Shown here piece by piece: positions 16,834 to 26,402 of a stretch of 64,000 nucleotides of DNA. This DNA comes from Schlesneria sp. DSM 10557. Its GTDB lineage: Bacteria > Planctomycetota > Planctomycetia > Planctomycetales > Planctomycetaceae. Positions within the stretch are counted from its first letter, which is position 1. Each line of letters opens with the position of its first letter. The stretch covers positions 1,984,001 through 2,048,000 of the forward strand of contig NZ_CP124747.1 in NCBI RefSeq assembly GCF_041860085.1. Direction: 5' to 3'. A program made the position numbers and the translations under genes. The notes beneath the pieces were generated by a model. It made no database searches. It was given only the letters and a program-made list of their open reading frames with translations, and was not told the origin of the DNA.

Positions 16834-19800
16834 CTACGCCTTCCCTTTGCGTTCCGATGGAGGTTGCTTCCACTGCTTCAGTTGCTGACGCAGTTCCTTC
16901 AAGGTGAGTGCAGGAATCGGCAAATGGAGCAGCGGTTCAGAATCGGGGGGTGCGGTATCACCCGACTCGTGAACCCGGTTCAGTTCCTCTTCAAGAGTCC
17001 GCAACCACGCGGGGATATCAATTCCAGATCCGGACGTCGTTTTGAGATACTCTTCCACCGAGACCTGAAGTGCCTGGAATGCGGGTGATTCGGTCTTCCC
17101 CGCATCAGCATCTTCGCAAGCAGGCCTGATTCGGGCGAGCATGTGATTGACCGACAGCGGCTTAACGAAGCGTTCCTGCAGATGATTCGCCACAGAAGGC
17201 ATCCGCATTCCGTACTTTTTCTGAAGCATTTCCAGACGCTGCAGGTGATTGTCCGCCATCTCTTCTGTTTTCAGTGAGATCACGTCTTCCCAGATCGTCG
17301 CCGCTTCGGTCTTGCCCAGTCGCGCCAGAACTTCGTGGGCCACCGTGACCGGCAGCATGTTCCAGGCATCACGGTCGTAGGCCGTTTCCAGCCGCAGGAA
17401 GTCAAGCAGCGAATAGAAATGTTCGCCGTAGTCCGACTGCGTGGTCGTCGTGTTGTATTCGAGAAAGCGGTCAAACTTTTCGACGACCACCTGATAGATC
17501 AGATTCAACTGCTCGGCGGCTTCCTCGCGATCAATCGTTCCGCTGCGTAAGTCGTCCAGCAGCTTGATGGGATGCAGGGGGTCTTCGTTTTCCTCCAGAT
17601 GCGTGAGGAAATGGTCGACGCCGCTGTGGAGAATTGCACGGACGTTACCCAGTGTGAGCAACCGTGCATTCAGGATGTACGAACCATACGTCTTGACGAA
17701 TTCGGCCGTCTCTTCCCACAGAGGTTCCACTTTCAACGCTTCCACGGTCGAAAGGCGCATCGTGTTGCTGTGCTCAAGCCATTCATCGATGTAGTACTCG
17801 ACGATCGTCCCGACGATTTCGATCAGATCTTCATCGCTGAAACGTCCACCCTTCCAGTCACCGGAAACCTTGATGACGCACTCCAGCGTATAGCGCAAGG
17901 CGATCCGGAACAGCCGGTCGAACTCGGTCACCGCCATCCCCTTCGGACGCGATGCCCGTTCCATCTGACGAGCAGTCTTCAGCAGTTGCCAGGTCTCTTT
18001 CAACAGACCGAGCTGAGGCAAATGAGCTAGCAGGAACCGGATGACCATCTGCATCGATCGGGCGGTCAGAATCTGCTTGGGTTCGCCCCCATGTTCGAGA
18101 GGAACATAGAGCAGGGGCTTGCTTTGCAGAGACCTGAGCAGTCCCGGCAGGACACGACGAACTTCGTCTTCGTTCCGCTGCATGACGCCGCGATAGATGT
18201 CGATGATCCGTACATCATCGGCATTGGTTTTGACCGTGTCATCGGCTGGGGAAAGGGCACATGCCAGACACCACTGAGCCGAACGGCAACTGAGCGCCGT
18301 CTGGATCGTTGTCTGGATCAGGAACAGCTTCGTCTGCAGTTGTGTGTCGTACTCGATGTTCACATCGTGTTCGGCACTCGCCTGCCCGATCTCCTGCTTC
18401 CACAGTCGCTCAATCAGGCGTGTCAGGTCGGCCTGCACTTCAATCGAATGGCGCAGCCAGTGACGCAGTGATTCCGCCTGAGCCAGCCTCAGTTCCTTCA
18501 CCGCATTGGACTGAGGGTCGACAGGCACAACCTCACGTTCCACGGCGAGCGTCGCCCCCATCTGATACAGCTGGGCGATCGTACGCAGGAACTTCAGGCG
18601 CGGTTCGAGTTCGCGTTCGATGAGTTCAAACTCGGTGGCGCGGTGGAAGGCTGGCCGGTCGTCCATGGTCTCGCCCTCCTGACCATCATCCGCACTGTCC
18701 CGGTAGACCATCCCTTCATAAGCGGCATCGAACAGTTCGTCCTCTTCATCGCGGATTGGTTCTTCTCCCATCCCGCTCACTTCCTCAGACGACTCTGCTT
18801 CAGAGGACTTGCGAAATTCCGTAATCGACGTTGTCGCGGGCGCTGACCACAACTCGCCCGCGTTCGCTTCGAGGTAGTCGAACATTCTGCGGATCAGCGG
18901 CCAGGGGTCTTCTTTGGTCATCGAGCCCTTGTCGACGACGATCCCCATCCACCAAAGCAGCAGGTCTTCGAACGACATATGGCCGGCTTCCAGCCCGACT
19001 TCTTCCTGCTGGCTCAGCCACTGCATCAGCAGGCCCAGCGCGGCAACAGTGTCGCGCCGCTCAAGCAACGCAGAAACCACTTGCGCATACGCTTTGGCAC
19101 TGTCAAACTTTTCGACATGTTCGCGCCAGAACTGGATGTCACCAGCCGCTTCTCCCGCTGTCCGCCATTCCGCCAGAGCCTGAGCGACATGCGAGGCCGA
19201 ATCAAGACTCTCCCTTGCGGCCACACGGGGAAGGTCATGCACAGTCGAGGATCCAAACCGGTCCCAGAACTCGGCGAGTGCTTCGTAGCGGACCGAGATG
19301 GTGGCGGCCATTTTGGTTTCGCCCCGCGCGGCCGCTTCTTCCCAGGTGCGGGTATAAGCGTCCAGCAGCGCCTCCATCATGTGCAGCAGAATCTCGACCC
19401 GCTGATCGGGAACACTGTCTTCCCGCGATGAAAACAACGGAAACAACCCCTGAAATCCCAGAATATTCCAGGGATCGACCAGAGCCCCACACTCGATTCC
19501 CCGGTGCAGATACTCTTCGGCTTCCGCCAGCAGGTGCATCGCCTCGGAAATCTTGCCGAGTTCCACAACGCGACGGGCACCGTGGACGCGACAGAGAACT
19601 TCGCACTCAAACCGGGCCGACGCGCAGGGGATGACTGCCGCCTGACGCAGACTCGCTTCGGGATAGCCCATCCGCGCAAATAAGTGGGCCAGCTGCCGAC
19701 GCTGGACTTGTTGAGTCCCATAGTTCGCGAGGTACATGTTCAACGACTGCCGGACATGCCCGAACGGCTGGCGAGTCGTCTTCGCGTGCTTTTTCAGGCG

Positions 19801-20886
19801 TTTGGCGCGTGCCCCCGTGGCACTCTCCAGCAACCAGGAATAAAACCGGTCCCGCTGGCGAGCAACTCGTGGCAGCAGCGACGTGAGCGTGACACTGGAA
19901 TCGTGGCATTCCGGGCCATCCCCGCTGATCGCCGACGCCATGAGGATCGTTCCGCATAGGACTGCGGACATGTCGAACAGCACTTCTTCAGACGCCACTC
20001 GCTTTTGCTTCTGTTGCCAGTCGATCAGCGAATCAATGATGACGCGACGAACGACGAACCGCTGATAACGGCCTTTCAAATCGATCTGGTGCGGATCCCA
20101 CTCCCCGAACAGATAGTTGGTTCGCTTGTTGACAGGGTGGGAATGATCGTGAGCCCGAGGGTCCAGCGCCAGTTCTTCAAGCTGGTTAAAGTCGAAGTAC
20201 GCTTCGGCCAGCATGTCTTCGGGGACTTTGGCCAGCAGGTCCAGAGCCCCCTGGATCAGCGTCTGATACGGTCCGTGTGCGACGCCCGCGTTCCGCAGGT
20301 AAAGCGGCCAGGGACGAACTCGCTCGTGCGAGTACAGGTCCATCTTGCGACCGTTTTCCAGCACCGCAATCGGACGGAATCCGACAAAATCGTTAAGTCG
20401 ATTCAGGGAACCCTGAACGATCCCGTCCCGGTCGTCCCACGGCGGTCCCTGCTGCAGCACCGCTTCGAACACTTTTGCCAGGAAAAATGGCTGCTCATAT
20501 TCGGATTCGTTCAAATGAGCCAGCAAGTCCCGATGATGAGTCCGGTAGGCGGGAAGCACATCATTGAAAACGAGATTCAGCACTGATTCGGCCTGAGCCA
20601 CGTCCCGGAATGCGGGCGCAGTCTCTTTCAATTGCGTAAGGAGGGCGCGCAGCGCTCCCGGAACCTTCGTCCAGGTCTGGCTGGCGACAAGCTCGTTCAA
20701 TTGACGTTGAAACTTCGGGTCAGGTCGGCCGCCGGAGAAGTTGAGATAGCCGAGTAACTCTTGTGCTGTCGTCATATCGGTTTGGGAAAGATTCAAAGTC
20801 CCGGTCCCCCGGCCATAAACGTCGTCAGCTCTTTTCAGCAAGGTCCGTGGAAAAGACACCTCCTCCACAAATCTTGCCAAGTCCAT
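16834..20886 (-). CDS. Very large, mostly helical cytoplasmic protein of unknown function
   Basis: 1350 residues from the ATG at 20886 (three more in-frame residues exist upstream). No signal peptide, membrane helix, nucleotide-binding motif or known catalytic motif is visible. Composition and hydrophobic spacing are those of an alpha-solenoid or helical-bundle protein, with TPR-like Ala/Leu patterns (GKISEAMHLLAEAEEYLHRGIECGALVDP). A highly acidic linker, about residues 690-750 (SSEEVSGMGEEPIRDEEDELFDAA), splits it into two halves. The C-terminus is Pro/Lys-rich (QWKQPPSERKGKA). It is divergent from the ExbB-like operon with only 235 bp between, which suggests shared control and perhaps a joint function. 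Confidence 0.85.
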   Translation of the reverse strand: MDLARFVEEVSFPRTLLKRADDVYGRGTGTLNLSQTDMTTAQELLGYLNFSGGRPDPKFQRQLNELVASQTWTKVPGALRALLTQLKETAPAFRDVAQAESVLNLVFNDVLPAYRTHHRDLLAHLNESEYEQPFFLAKVFEAVLQQGPPWDDRDGIVQGSLNRLNDFVGFRPIAVLENGRKMDLYSHERVRPWPLYLRNAGVAHGPYQTLIQGALDLLAKVPEDMLAEAYFDFNQLEELALDPRAHDHSHPVNKRTNYLFGEWDPHQIDLKGRYQRFVVRRVIIDSLIDWQQKQKRVASEEVLFDMSAVLCGTILMASAISGDGPECHDSSVTLTSLLPRVARQRDRFYSWLLESATGARAKRLKKHAKTTRQPFGHVRQSLNMYLANYGTQQVQRRQLAHLFARMGYPEASLRQAAVIPCASARFECEVLCRVHGARRVVELGKISEAMHLLAEAEEYLHRGIECGALVDPWNILGFQGLFPLFSSREDSVPDQRVEILLHMMEALLDAYTRTWEEAAARGETKMAATISVRYEALAEFWDRFGSSTVHDLPRVAARESLDSASHVAQALAEWRTAGEAAGDIQFWREHVEKFDSAKAYAQVVSALLERRDTVAALGLLMQWLSQQEEVGLEAGHMSFEDLLLWWMGIVVDKGSMTKEDPWPLIRRMFDYLEANAGELWSAPATTSITEFRKSSEAESSEEVSGMGEEPIRDEEDELFDAAYEGMVYRDSADDGQEGETMDDRPAFHRATEFELIERELEPRLKFLRTIAQLYQMGATLAVEREVVPVDPQSNAVKELRLAQAESLRHWLRHSIEVQADLTRLIERLWKQEIGQASAEHDVNIEYDTQLQTKLFLIQTTIQTALSCRSAQWCLACALSPADDTVKTNADDVRIIDIYRGVMQRNEDEVRRVLPGLLRSLQSKPLLYVPLEHGGEPKQILTARSMQMVIRFLLAHLPQLGLLKETWQLLKTARQMERASRPKGMAVTEFDRLFRIALRYTLECVIKVSGDWKGGRFSDEDLIEIVGTIVEYYIDEWLEHSNTMRLSTVEALKVEPLWEETAEFVKTYGSYILNARLLTLGNVRAILHSGVDHFLTHLEENEDPLHPIKLLDDLRSGTIDREEAAEQLNLIYQVVVEKFDRFLEYNTTTTQSDYGEHFYSLLDFLRLETAYDRDAWNMLPVTVAHEVLARLGKTEAATIWEDVISLKTEEMADNHLQRLEMLQKKYGMRMPSVANHLQERFVKPLSVNHMLARIRPACEDADAGKTESPAFQALQVSVEEYLKTTSGSGIDIPAWLRTLEEELNRVHESGDTAPPDSEPLLHLPIPALTLKELRQQLKQWKQPPSERKGKA

Positions 20887-21121
20887 GCAATACAATACGG
20901 GACTTGTCAGCCTGTAAGCAAACCCGTCTGCCGTCGTTCCCCGGATAAATCTGGTTCTGTCTTAAGCCGCCACAGTTTTGACTCATTCCACGAACCATTG
21001 TTGCCGATTGTTCCGATAATGACCTTTCTGCGGTTCCTCTCCGTCCTGCGGCGATCTCAAAACAGGACGATTAGGGAAGCTGGAACGATTGCCTTCTTGA
21101 ACTCTGGCAGGAAACTTCGGT
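20887..21121. promoter_or_regulatory. Divergent promoter region of the 1350-residue protein and the ExbB-like operon
   Basis: 235 bp separate the two outward-reading start codons, so promoters for both must lie here. I could not identify clear -35/-10 boxes or an operator. Confidence 0.45.
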
Positions 21122-22588
21122 ATGGCGACAACCTCGCGGTCCACCGGAAGATCGATCGAGCAGCGGATTAACGCCATTTTCGGGTCTCCCTGGTTGTGGG
21201 GAACAGCGATCACCTGCGGATTTTACGCGCTTCTTCCATATCTCCCTGTCTACCAGGAAGATATGAAGCGCTACTTCACCGCGCACTGGATCGAATATGC
21301 CACAACGGGACTGTTCTTTATTGGACTGTCCACATTGTTTGGCAAGCTGATGCGGATTCCGACCGAACGGAGCGCGCTGCGGGCCGATCTACTCGAGGGG
21401 CTGAGCCTCGACGGAGTCCCCGACGCCGAAGTCTGCGCGGATCGAATTCAAACGCATTTGAATCTCGTCGCCAAACGAAGTGAAGACACCCACCTGGTCC
21501 GCCGGGTTCGCGAAGCGTGCGACTATGTCTCCAGCCGACGATCCGCGGAAGGTCTGGAAGGCTACCTCACTTACCTGGCGGAACTCAGCAGTGGCCGCCT
21601 GCACGATGGCTACGCACTGATCCGGACGATCACCTGGGCTGTCCCGATCCTGGGCTTCCTCGGTACCGTCATCGGAATCACGATGGCGATCGCGAATATT
21701 ACCCCCGACAAACTGGAATCGTCACTCCCTGAGGTGACTGCGGGACTGGCTGTCGCCTTCGATACAACGGCGCTTTCACTCGCCTTGTCGATGATTCTGG
21801 TCTTTGTCACCTTCATCGTGGAACGTTCCGAGCACCAGACTCTGGACGATATCGAAGATTTCGGCGTCAAACGCATTCTGCGGCTGTTCCCCGCCACTGC
21901 AGCCACCGTCTCTTCTCCTCTCACTCTCGCAGAACAACAGGCGGCAGAACAACTTCTGTCCCGCTCTGAAGGCATGATCAACTGGCAGATGGAACTCTGG
22001 CAGACATCGCTCGAATCGCTTCGTGAACGCTGGGCAGGAACACTCTCCAAGCAGCAGGAATACCTCGATCAGGCTCTTCAAACCGGCTTGACGAATGCCC
22101 TGGTGGATCATTCGCAACAGATGGCCACGGTCCGGTCGGAATTCATGACCGCTTTCCAGTCCGCATCCACATCGATCGGACAACAGCTTAACGAAGCCCG
22201 TACGGCGCTGGCAGAACAACAGAGACTGGGCTGTGAGCAAATCGCCCGCACTTGGGACCAGTTCCGAAATGAGATTACTCAAACACGGGATGAGTACGCA
22301 CAGCAGCTCACCGCATTGACCCAGGAAATTTCAGCGGAAGTCGGCGGCTGGCAGAATCAGTTGGAGACATCGACCACGGCGATGACCCGTCAGTTCGAGG
22401 AATTGCGACAGCAGGGAGATGTCTTCCTGAAGCTCACCGAAAACGAATCCGAGCTGGTCCGTCTCGAAAGCCGACTCGCCGAAAACCTCGAAGCGGTCAA
22501 GGTGGTCGAATCCCTCGAACATACGCTGCTGAACCTGAACGCCGCCGTCAACTTGTTAACCGCACGAGCAAAAACAAAGGCTGCCTGA
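21122..22588 (+). CDS. MotA/TolQ/ExbB-type proton-channel subunit with long coiled-coil tail
   Basis: 488 residues. Four membrane helices lie at about 24-44, 56-77, 168-192 and 207-233. Helices 3 and 4 carry the family signature: VPILGFLGTVIGITMAIA and, after PEVTAGLAVAFDTTALSLALS, the second pore helix, including polar Thr residues. Residues about 255-480 form a long Gln/Glu/Leu-rich coiled coil projecting into the cytoplasm, much longer than in ExbB or TolQ and reminiscent of the ZorA tail. The family forms pentamers around a dimer of single-pass partners and uses the ion gradient to do mechanical work. The two partner candidates follow directly (65 bp downstream, then overlapping). Confidence 0.88.
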   Translation: MATTSRSTGRSIEQRINAIFGSPWLWGTAITCGFYALLPYLPVYQEDMKRYFTAHWIEYATTGLFFIGLSTLFGKLMRIPTERSALRADLLEGLSLDGVPDAEVCADRIQTHLNLVAKRSEDTHLVRRVREACDYVSSRRSAEGLEGYLTYLAELSSGRLHDGYALIRTITWAVPILGFLGTVIGITMAIANITPDKLESSLPEVTAGLAVAFDTTALSLALSMILVFVTFIVERSEHQTLDDIEDFGVKRILRLFPATAATVSSPLTLAEQQAAEQLLSRSEGMINWQMELWQTSLESLRERWAGTLSKQQEYLDQALQTGLTNALVDHSQQMATVRSEFMTAFQSASTSIGQQLNEARTALAEQQRLGCEQIARTWDQFRNEITQTRDEYAQQLTALTQEISAEVGGWQNQLETSTTAMTRQFEELRQQGDVFLKLTENESELVRLESRLAENLEAVKVVESLEHTLLNLNAAVNLLTARAKTKAA

Positions 22589-22653
22589 ACCGAAGTGAAT
22601 GACTGATTCCCCAATCCGCCTCACTTTCGTATTCGTACTAGCAAGACCCTCCG

Positions 22654-24921
22654 ATGAGCCGCCGATCGAAGGAAACACTTTCTGTCCAGCTCTTCCCGTT
22701 CCTGGCCGTGCTCGTCTGCACGATGGGAGCGTTGATCTTCCTATTGCTGGTCACGACTCGTGAGATTCGGCAACGCGTTGTCGCTTTCGCCGCCTATCAG
22801 GAGGAATCTCGAAAACGTCCGTCGCGACCGGCCGTCATCGAAGAGCCTCCCGCCACGGAGGCTCCGCTTCCCATCCCTGAAGAGGTCATAGAACCAGTCA
22901 CCCCGGCCGTTAACCGTTATGAGCTTGCTCTCGCCGAACGGGAACGGGAACTCGAACAGTTGAAGGCCGAGTGGCGTCTTCGCGTCAGCGAACTCGAAAG
23001 TGACCTCGAACGACGACGCAATGAGGTCGCCCAGCGCAAGTCGCGACTTGACGGCACGCTGGAAAACGCGGCGCTGCTGGAAGCAGAGATCAAAAAGCTC
23101 GAAGAACAACTGGGCGAACTCGCCGGCGAAGCAGCCGCCTTCATGCTGAGCACGGATGAGGCAGAACGCGTGACGCTCGAACAGCAGATCGCCGACTTAA
23201 AGAAACAAATCCGCGCTGCGCAAGTCGCTGATGCCACGGACGAGAGTGACCGCTTCCAGGTCGTTCCGTTCGACCCCCAAACCGGCACCAGCCGACGCCC
23301 GATTTTTATCGAATGTTGTGCCGCCGGCATTCGCTTTCTTCCCGAGGATATCCTGATCACGGCTCAGGACATGGAAGGATTCACCACCCGCGCCAACCCG
23401 CTGGCGGCGGGGACCGGAGCTCTCGTCAACTACTGGAGCGTCTGGAATTCCAAGCAGAAGAATCCCCGTTCCGAACCCGAGCCTTACATCCTGCTGCTGG
23501 TCCGACCCGACGGGATCTACTCGTACTATGTCGCCATGCGCATGCTGGAACCGATTCGGACATCGCACGGCTACGAACTCATCGACCAGACGACGGCACT
23601 GAAGCTTCCCCCCGTCGAACAGGGGGCAAAAACGGCCTGTCTGACAGCCATCGATCGCCTGAAGGAACAGCGTGAAAGCATTGCCCTGTCGGCCATCGGC
23701 TCGGGTGCGGGGGGAACCGTCTTCGGTGGCACCGGACGCCGAGCGAGTGGTCTGGGACAGGGTTTCGCTCCGGAAAGCCCCGACTCCAACGGCGGCCCCG
23801 GAACACGCCGCTCAGGTAACGGCTTCACCATGTCCGACGTCACCGGCGGAGAAAGCGAAGTCGGCTCACGCAGTTGGGAACGAATCGAAAACTTTGAAGG
23901 TCGCCCGCGCGGCAATCGCCGCGGTGGAGGGACAGGCGGTGGAGGCGCAGGAGGTTCGCTCGACGAGACCCCCGAAGATTACCAGGCAATGAATCAGCCC
24001 GGTCGAGGGTCCGGCCGACGCGGTTCCTACGGCGGCACAGCCAATCCCGACGGCGAGATGCCTCAGCCACAATCCTCGGATTTCCAGGGGAGGGACGACA
24101 GCGTCGGGGGATTTGACGGTACGTCGAGCGGTCCAGGTGGGCCAGGCACGGATGCCACGGTTCACGCCTACGGTACTGACGACACCGAACCAGGGTCGCC
24201 AAATGGGCGACCAGGTCGCCTTCCCGGCCGTTCCGAATCCCGTTCTTCCGATAGCGTGGAGGGAGATTCCTCCGCGGGGGATGGAGAAGCTCACGAAGGT
24301 GGCTCATCGCAGCGACAGGCGAGCGGCGGGTCCCGGTCCCAATCCGGTGATCCAAACAGTTCGTCCATGGGTTCCGACGATCCCTCGGGCGAGACCCAGT
24401 ATGCTCACGAACTTCGTCCGGGCCTGCGATTCGCGAAACCCGGCGAAAAGATCAGCCGGATGAACAAAGACCCCAATAAGCCGCTCGAACCGGAAATGCT
24501 CTCTGGACGCCGATGGGGTCTCGGCGATCCGGGGGCGAGCATCGGTTACGAACGCGAAGTCCGCATTGATGTCTCACATGACAGACTCGTCATCGCGGAA
24601 AAGCATGTCATCGCCATCAATGAGGGTGACACGAGGCAGGACGTCTTTGTCCGCTTCGCGTCGGCACTTGATGCTTACGCCTACGACTGGGGCCGCCCCC
24701 CACAGGGATTCTTCTGGGCACCGCGACTCAAGTTCGTGGTGAAGCCTGATGGGGACGCCCGGTATGAACAGATTAATGCCATGATGACACGTGCAGGATT
24801 GTCGACTTCACACGAATTCGCCAACAGCACCAAGGCGGTCGAGTTTGGACGCATGACACCGAAACAGGCAAAACCAATCCCGAAAACGGCCGTCTTTCCA
24901 AGATCGAGAGGGAACCGATGA
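22654..24921 (+). CDS. ExbD/MotB-like single-pass membrane protein lacking the pore aspartate
   Basis: 755 residues. A short basic N-terminus (MSRRSKETLS) is followed by one membrane helix (about 13-33, PFLAVLVCTMGALIFLLLV), the topology of ExbD/MotB. Where the related downstream protein has FLD, this one has FLA (A18), so the proton-carrying acid is missing. A coiled coil spans about 88-190. Residues 214-340 form a folded extracytoplasmic module (RRPIFIECCAAGIRFLPEDIL, then VRPDGIYSYYVAMRM...GYELI). A Gly/Ser-rich low-complexity region covers about 348-590, and a second copy of the V-x-PDG-x3-Y pattern occurs near 696 (VKPDGDARYEQINAMM). The stop overlaps the next start (ATGA). Confidence 0.82.
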   Translation: MSRRSKETLSVQLFPFLAVLVCTMGALIFLLLVTTREIRQRVVAFAAYQEESRKRPSRPAVIEEPPATEAPLPIPEEVIEPVTPAVNRYELALAERERELEQLKAEWRLRVSELESDLERRRNEVAQRKSRLDGTLENAALLEAEIKKLEEQLGELAGEAAAFMLSTDEAERVTLEQQIADLKKQIRAAQVADATDESDRFQVVPFDPQTGTSRRPIFIECCAAGIRFLPEDILITAQDMEGFTTRANPLAAGTGALVNYWSVWNSKQKNPRSEPEPYILLLVRPDGIYSYYVAMRMLEPIRTSHGYELIDQTTALKLPPVEQGAKTACLTAIDRLKEQRESIALSAIGSGAGGTVFGGTGRRASGLGQGFAPESPDSNGGPGTRRSGNGFTMSDVTGGESEVGSRSWERIENFEGRPRGNRRGGGTGGGGAGGSLDETPEDYQAMNQPGRGSGRRGSYGGTANPDGEMPQPQSSDFQGRDDSVGGFDGTSSGPGGPGTDATVHAYGTDDTEPGSPNGRPGRLPGRSESRSSDSVEGDSSAGDGEAHEGGSSQRQASGGSRSQSGDPNSSSMGSDDPSGETQYAHELRPGLRFAKPGEKISRMNKDPNKPLEPEMLSGRRWGLGDPGASIGYEREVRIDVSHDRLVIAEKHVIAINEGDTRQDVFVRFASALDAYAYDWGRPPQGFFWAPRLKFVVKPDGDARYEQINAMMTRAGLSTSHEFANSTKAVEFGRMTPKQAKPIPKTAVFPRSRGNR

Positions 24922-26060
24922 GCCGTCGTCGCCCGAAAGCGGAGCTTCAGTTTGGCTCCGACTCGTTTCTGGATGTCGTCGCGAATATTGTCGGCATCCT
25001 GATTATTCTGATCGTGATCGCCGGGCTGCGCGTCAGTCACACACCCGCCGTTCACAGCCTGCCTGCTCTGGAGCCGGCCGAGAGCCCGTCGATTCCATTA
25101 CCGATGGTCGCCGCCACGACGATCTCACCCCCGGTCGATGCCGAGCCAACGCAGACCCGGCCGACGCAGATTGTCTTCCCGGAAGAGCCGATCGAAATAC
25201 CGCCGCTTCCCGAACTCGTCCCCCCGGGTGAACTGGTTGACCTCAGCCAGCAACTCGAGTCGGCAATTGCCGCGACCAGCATGGAAGAAGAAGAGATCGC
25301 GGAAAAGCTCAAAAAGTGGCATCTGCGGCAAGCAGAACTCCTCGAGCGACAGAAGGCGATGCAGGGGGCCCTCGCGCTCTCGGCGGAAGAACTGGAAAAG
25401 AACCAGCAGCAGGCCGCAAAGGTCGAAGCGGACCTGGATCTTGCCAGAGAAACCCTGCGCCGCCTGACAAAACAATTGGAAGAACTCCAGGCCAAGCCGA
25501 CCATGGTCCAGACGCTCCAGCACAAAATCACCCCCGTCAGCCGCGTCGTGAACGGTAAGGAAAAGCATTATCGGCTGCAGGGGAATCGGATCGCCGAAGT
25601 CCCCGTCGATGAACTCGTCAACCGCCTGAAAGAACAGATCGAACGGCGAAAGGACTGGCTGGTCAAAACGCGCCAGCATCAGGGCCAGATCGGACCACTT
25701 CGCGGCTTCACGATGAGCTATCTCGTCCGCGTCGATACGTTGTCTGGCCTGGACGAGCTTCGAGCCGGTCATGGGGGGTACCGCATCAGTCTCGAAGGCT
25801 GGGAAATCCGCCCTGAACTCGACATGCGCGGGGAAACGGCAACGGTCGCCTTGCGCAAAGGATCCAATTTCTACCAGTCAATTCTCGGTGCCTCTCCCGA
25901 CACGACGCTCACGTTCTGGGTCTATCCCGACAGCTTCGCCATCTACCGGAAGCTCCAGAAATTCACGCACGACCACGGCTTCTCCGTCGCAGGCCGCCCC
26001 CTCCCCGACGGCATCCACATCTCCGGTTCCCCCAACGGCTCCAAGTCAGCCAGCCAGTGA
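24918..26060 (+). CDS. ExbD/MotB-like single-pass membrane protein with pore aspartate
   Basis: 380 residues; its ATG overlaps the preceding stop, implying translational coupling. After MSRRRPKAEL one membrane helix (about 17-37) begins FLDVVANIVGILIILIVIAGL; D19 is positioned like the essential Asp of ExbD, TolR and MotB. A Pro-rich linker leads to a coiled coil (about 105-195). The extracytoplasmic module has HYRLQGNRIAEVPVDELV and a FWVYPDSFAIYRKLQKF...HGFSVAGRPLPDG segment that parallels the module in the upstream protein, so the two are probably paralogues. No OmpA-like peptidoglycan-binding domain is seen. Confidence 0.85.
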   Translation: MSRRRPKAELQFGSDSFLDVVANIVGILIILIVIAGLRVSHTPAVHSLPALEPAESPSIPLPMVAATTISPPVDAEPTQTRPTQIVFPEEPIEIPPLPELVPPGELVDLSQQLESAIAATSMEEEEIAEKLKKWHLRQAELLERQKAMQGALALSAEELEKNQQQAAKVEADLDLARETLRRLTKQLEELQAKPTMVQTLQHKITPVSRVVNGKEKHYRLQGNRIAEVPVDELVNRLKEQIERRKDWLVKTRQHQGQIGPLRGFTMSYLVRVDTLSGLDELRAGHGGYRISLEGWEIRPELDMRGETATVALRKGSNFYQSILGASPDTTLTFWVYPDSFAIYRKLQKFTHDHGFSVAGRPLPDGIHISGSPNGSKSASQ

Positions 26061-26402
26061 TGCGCCGGGATGTCCGCGCAAATTGCACTGATACCACACC
26101 GGCAGCACACCAGGCAACAAAACCGGGGTTCAGAGCGTCCCGCTGTCGCAAGAGATTTTGCGCGTCCGAGTTGCCCTCGGTATCTGCGTCGCTCTGCGTC
26201 ATCTGCGGATAGGTATTAAACTTGCGGGTCGTTACTCGGCTTTCCTGTCGAGGGACCGACAGGGCTACTTGAGGAACGCTTCTCGTGGTACCGTGTTGGA
26301 TTCTCGCTACTGAGGCTCGATAAGCGATCTTCCGGCATGAGAACTCGCTTCGATTCTGCCTCCAGACTGCGCCCTCCCGAACACCACGAAAGAGCTGAAT
26401 CG
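26061..26402. other. Intergenic region with a dispersed hairpin repeat
   Basis: About 340 bp between the ExbD-like operon and the PEP-CTERM gene. The notable content is the hairpin repeat at 26237-26269. The remainder shows no convincing gene or regulatory site. Confidence 0.45.
26237..26269. repeat. Dispersed hairpin repeat, copy 1
   Basis: A 33-base element beginning CGGCTTTCCTGTCG and ending CAGGGCTACT. CCTGTCG (26244-26250) pairs with CGACAGG (26257-26263). A second copy, 32 bases long and differing by one indel and one substitution, lies at 30671-30702, also intergenic. This behaviour resembles REP-type elements. Confidence 0.6.

Noticed and set aside
16834-26060. Annotation of the channel operon as a Zorya defence system
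   Set aside because: The channel subunit has a ZorA-like tail, but there is no ZorC, no SNF2 helicase or nuclease, and the partners lack the ZorB-type OmpA domain. The similarity is kept only as an analogy.
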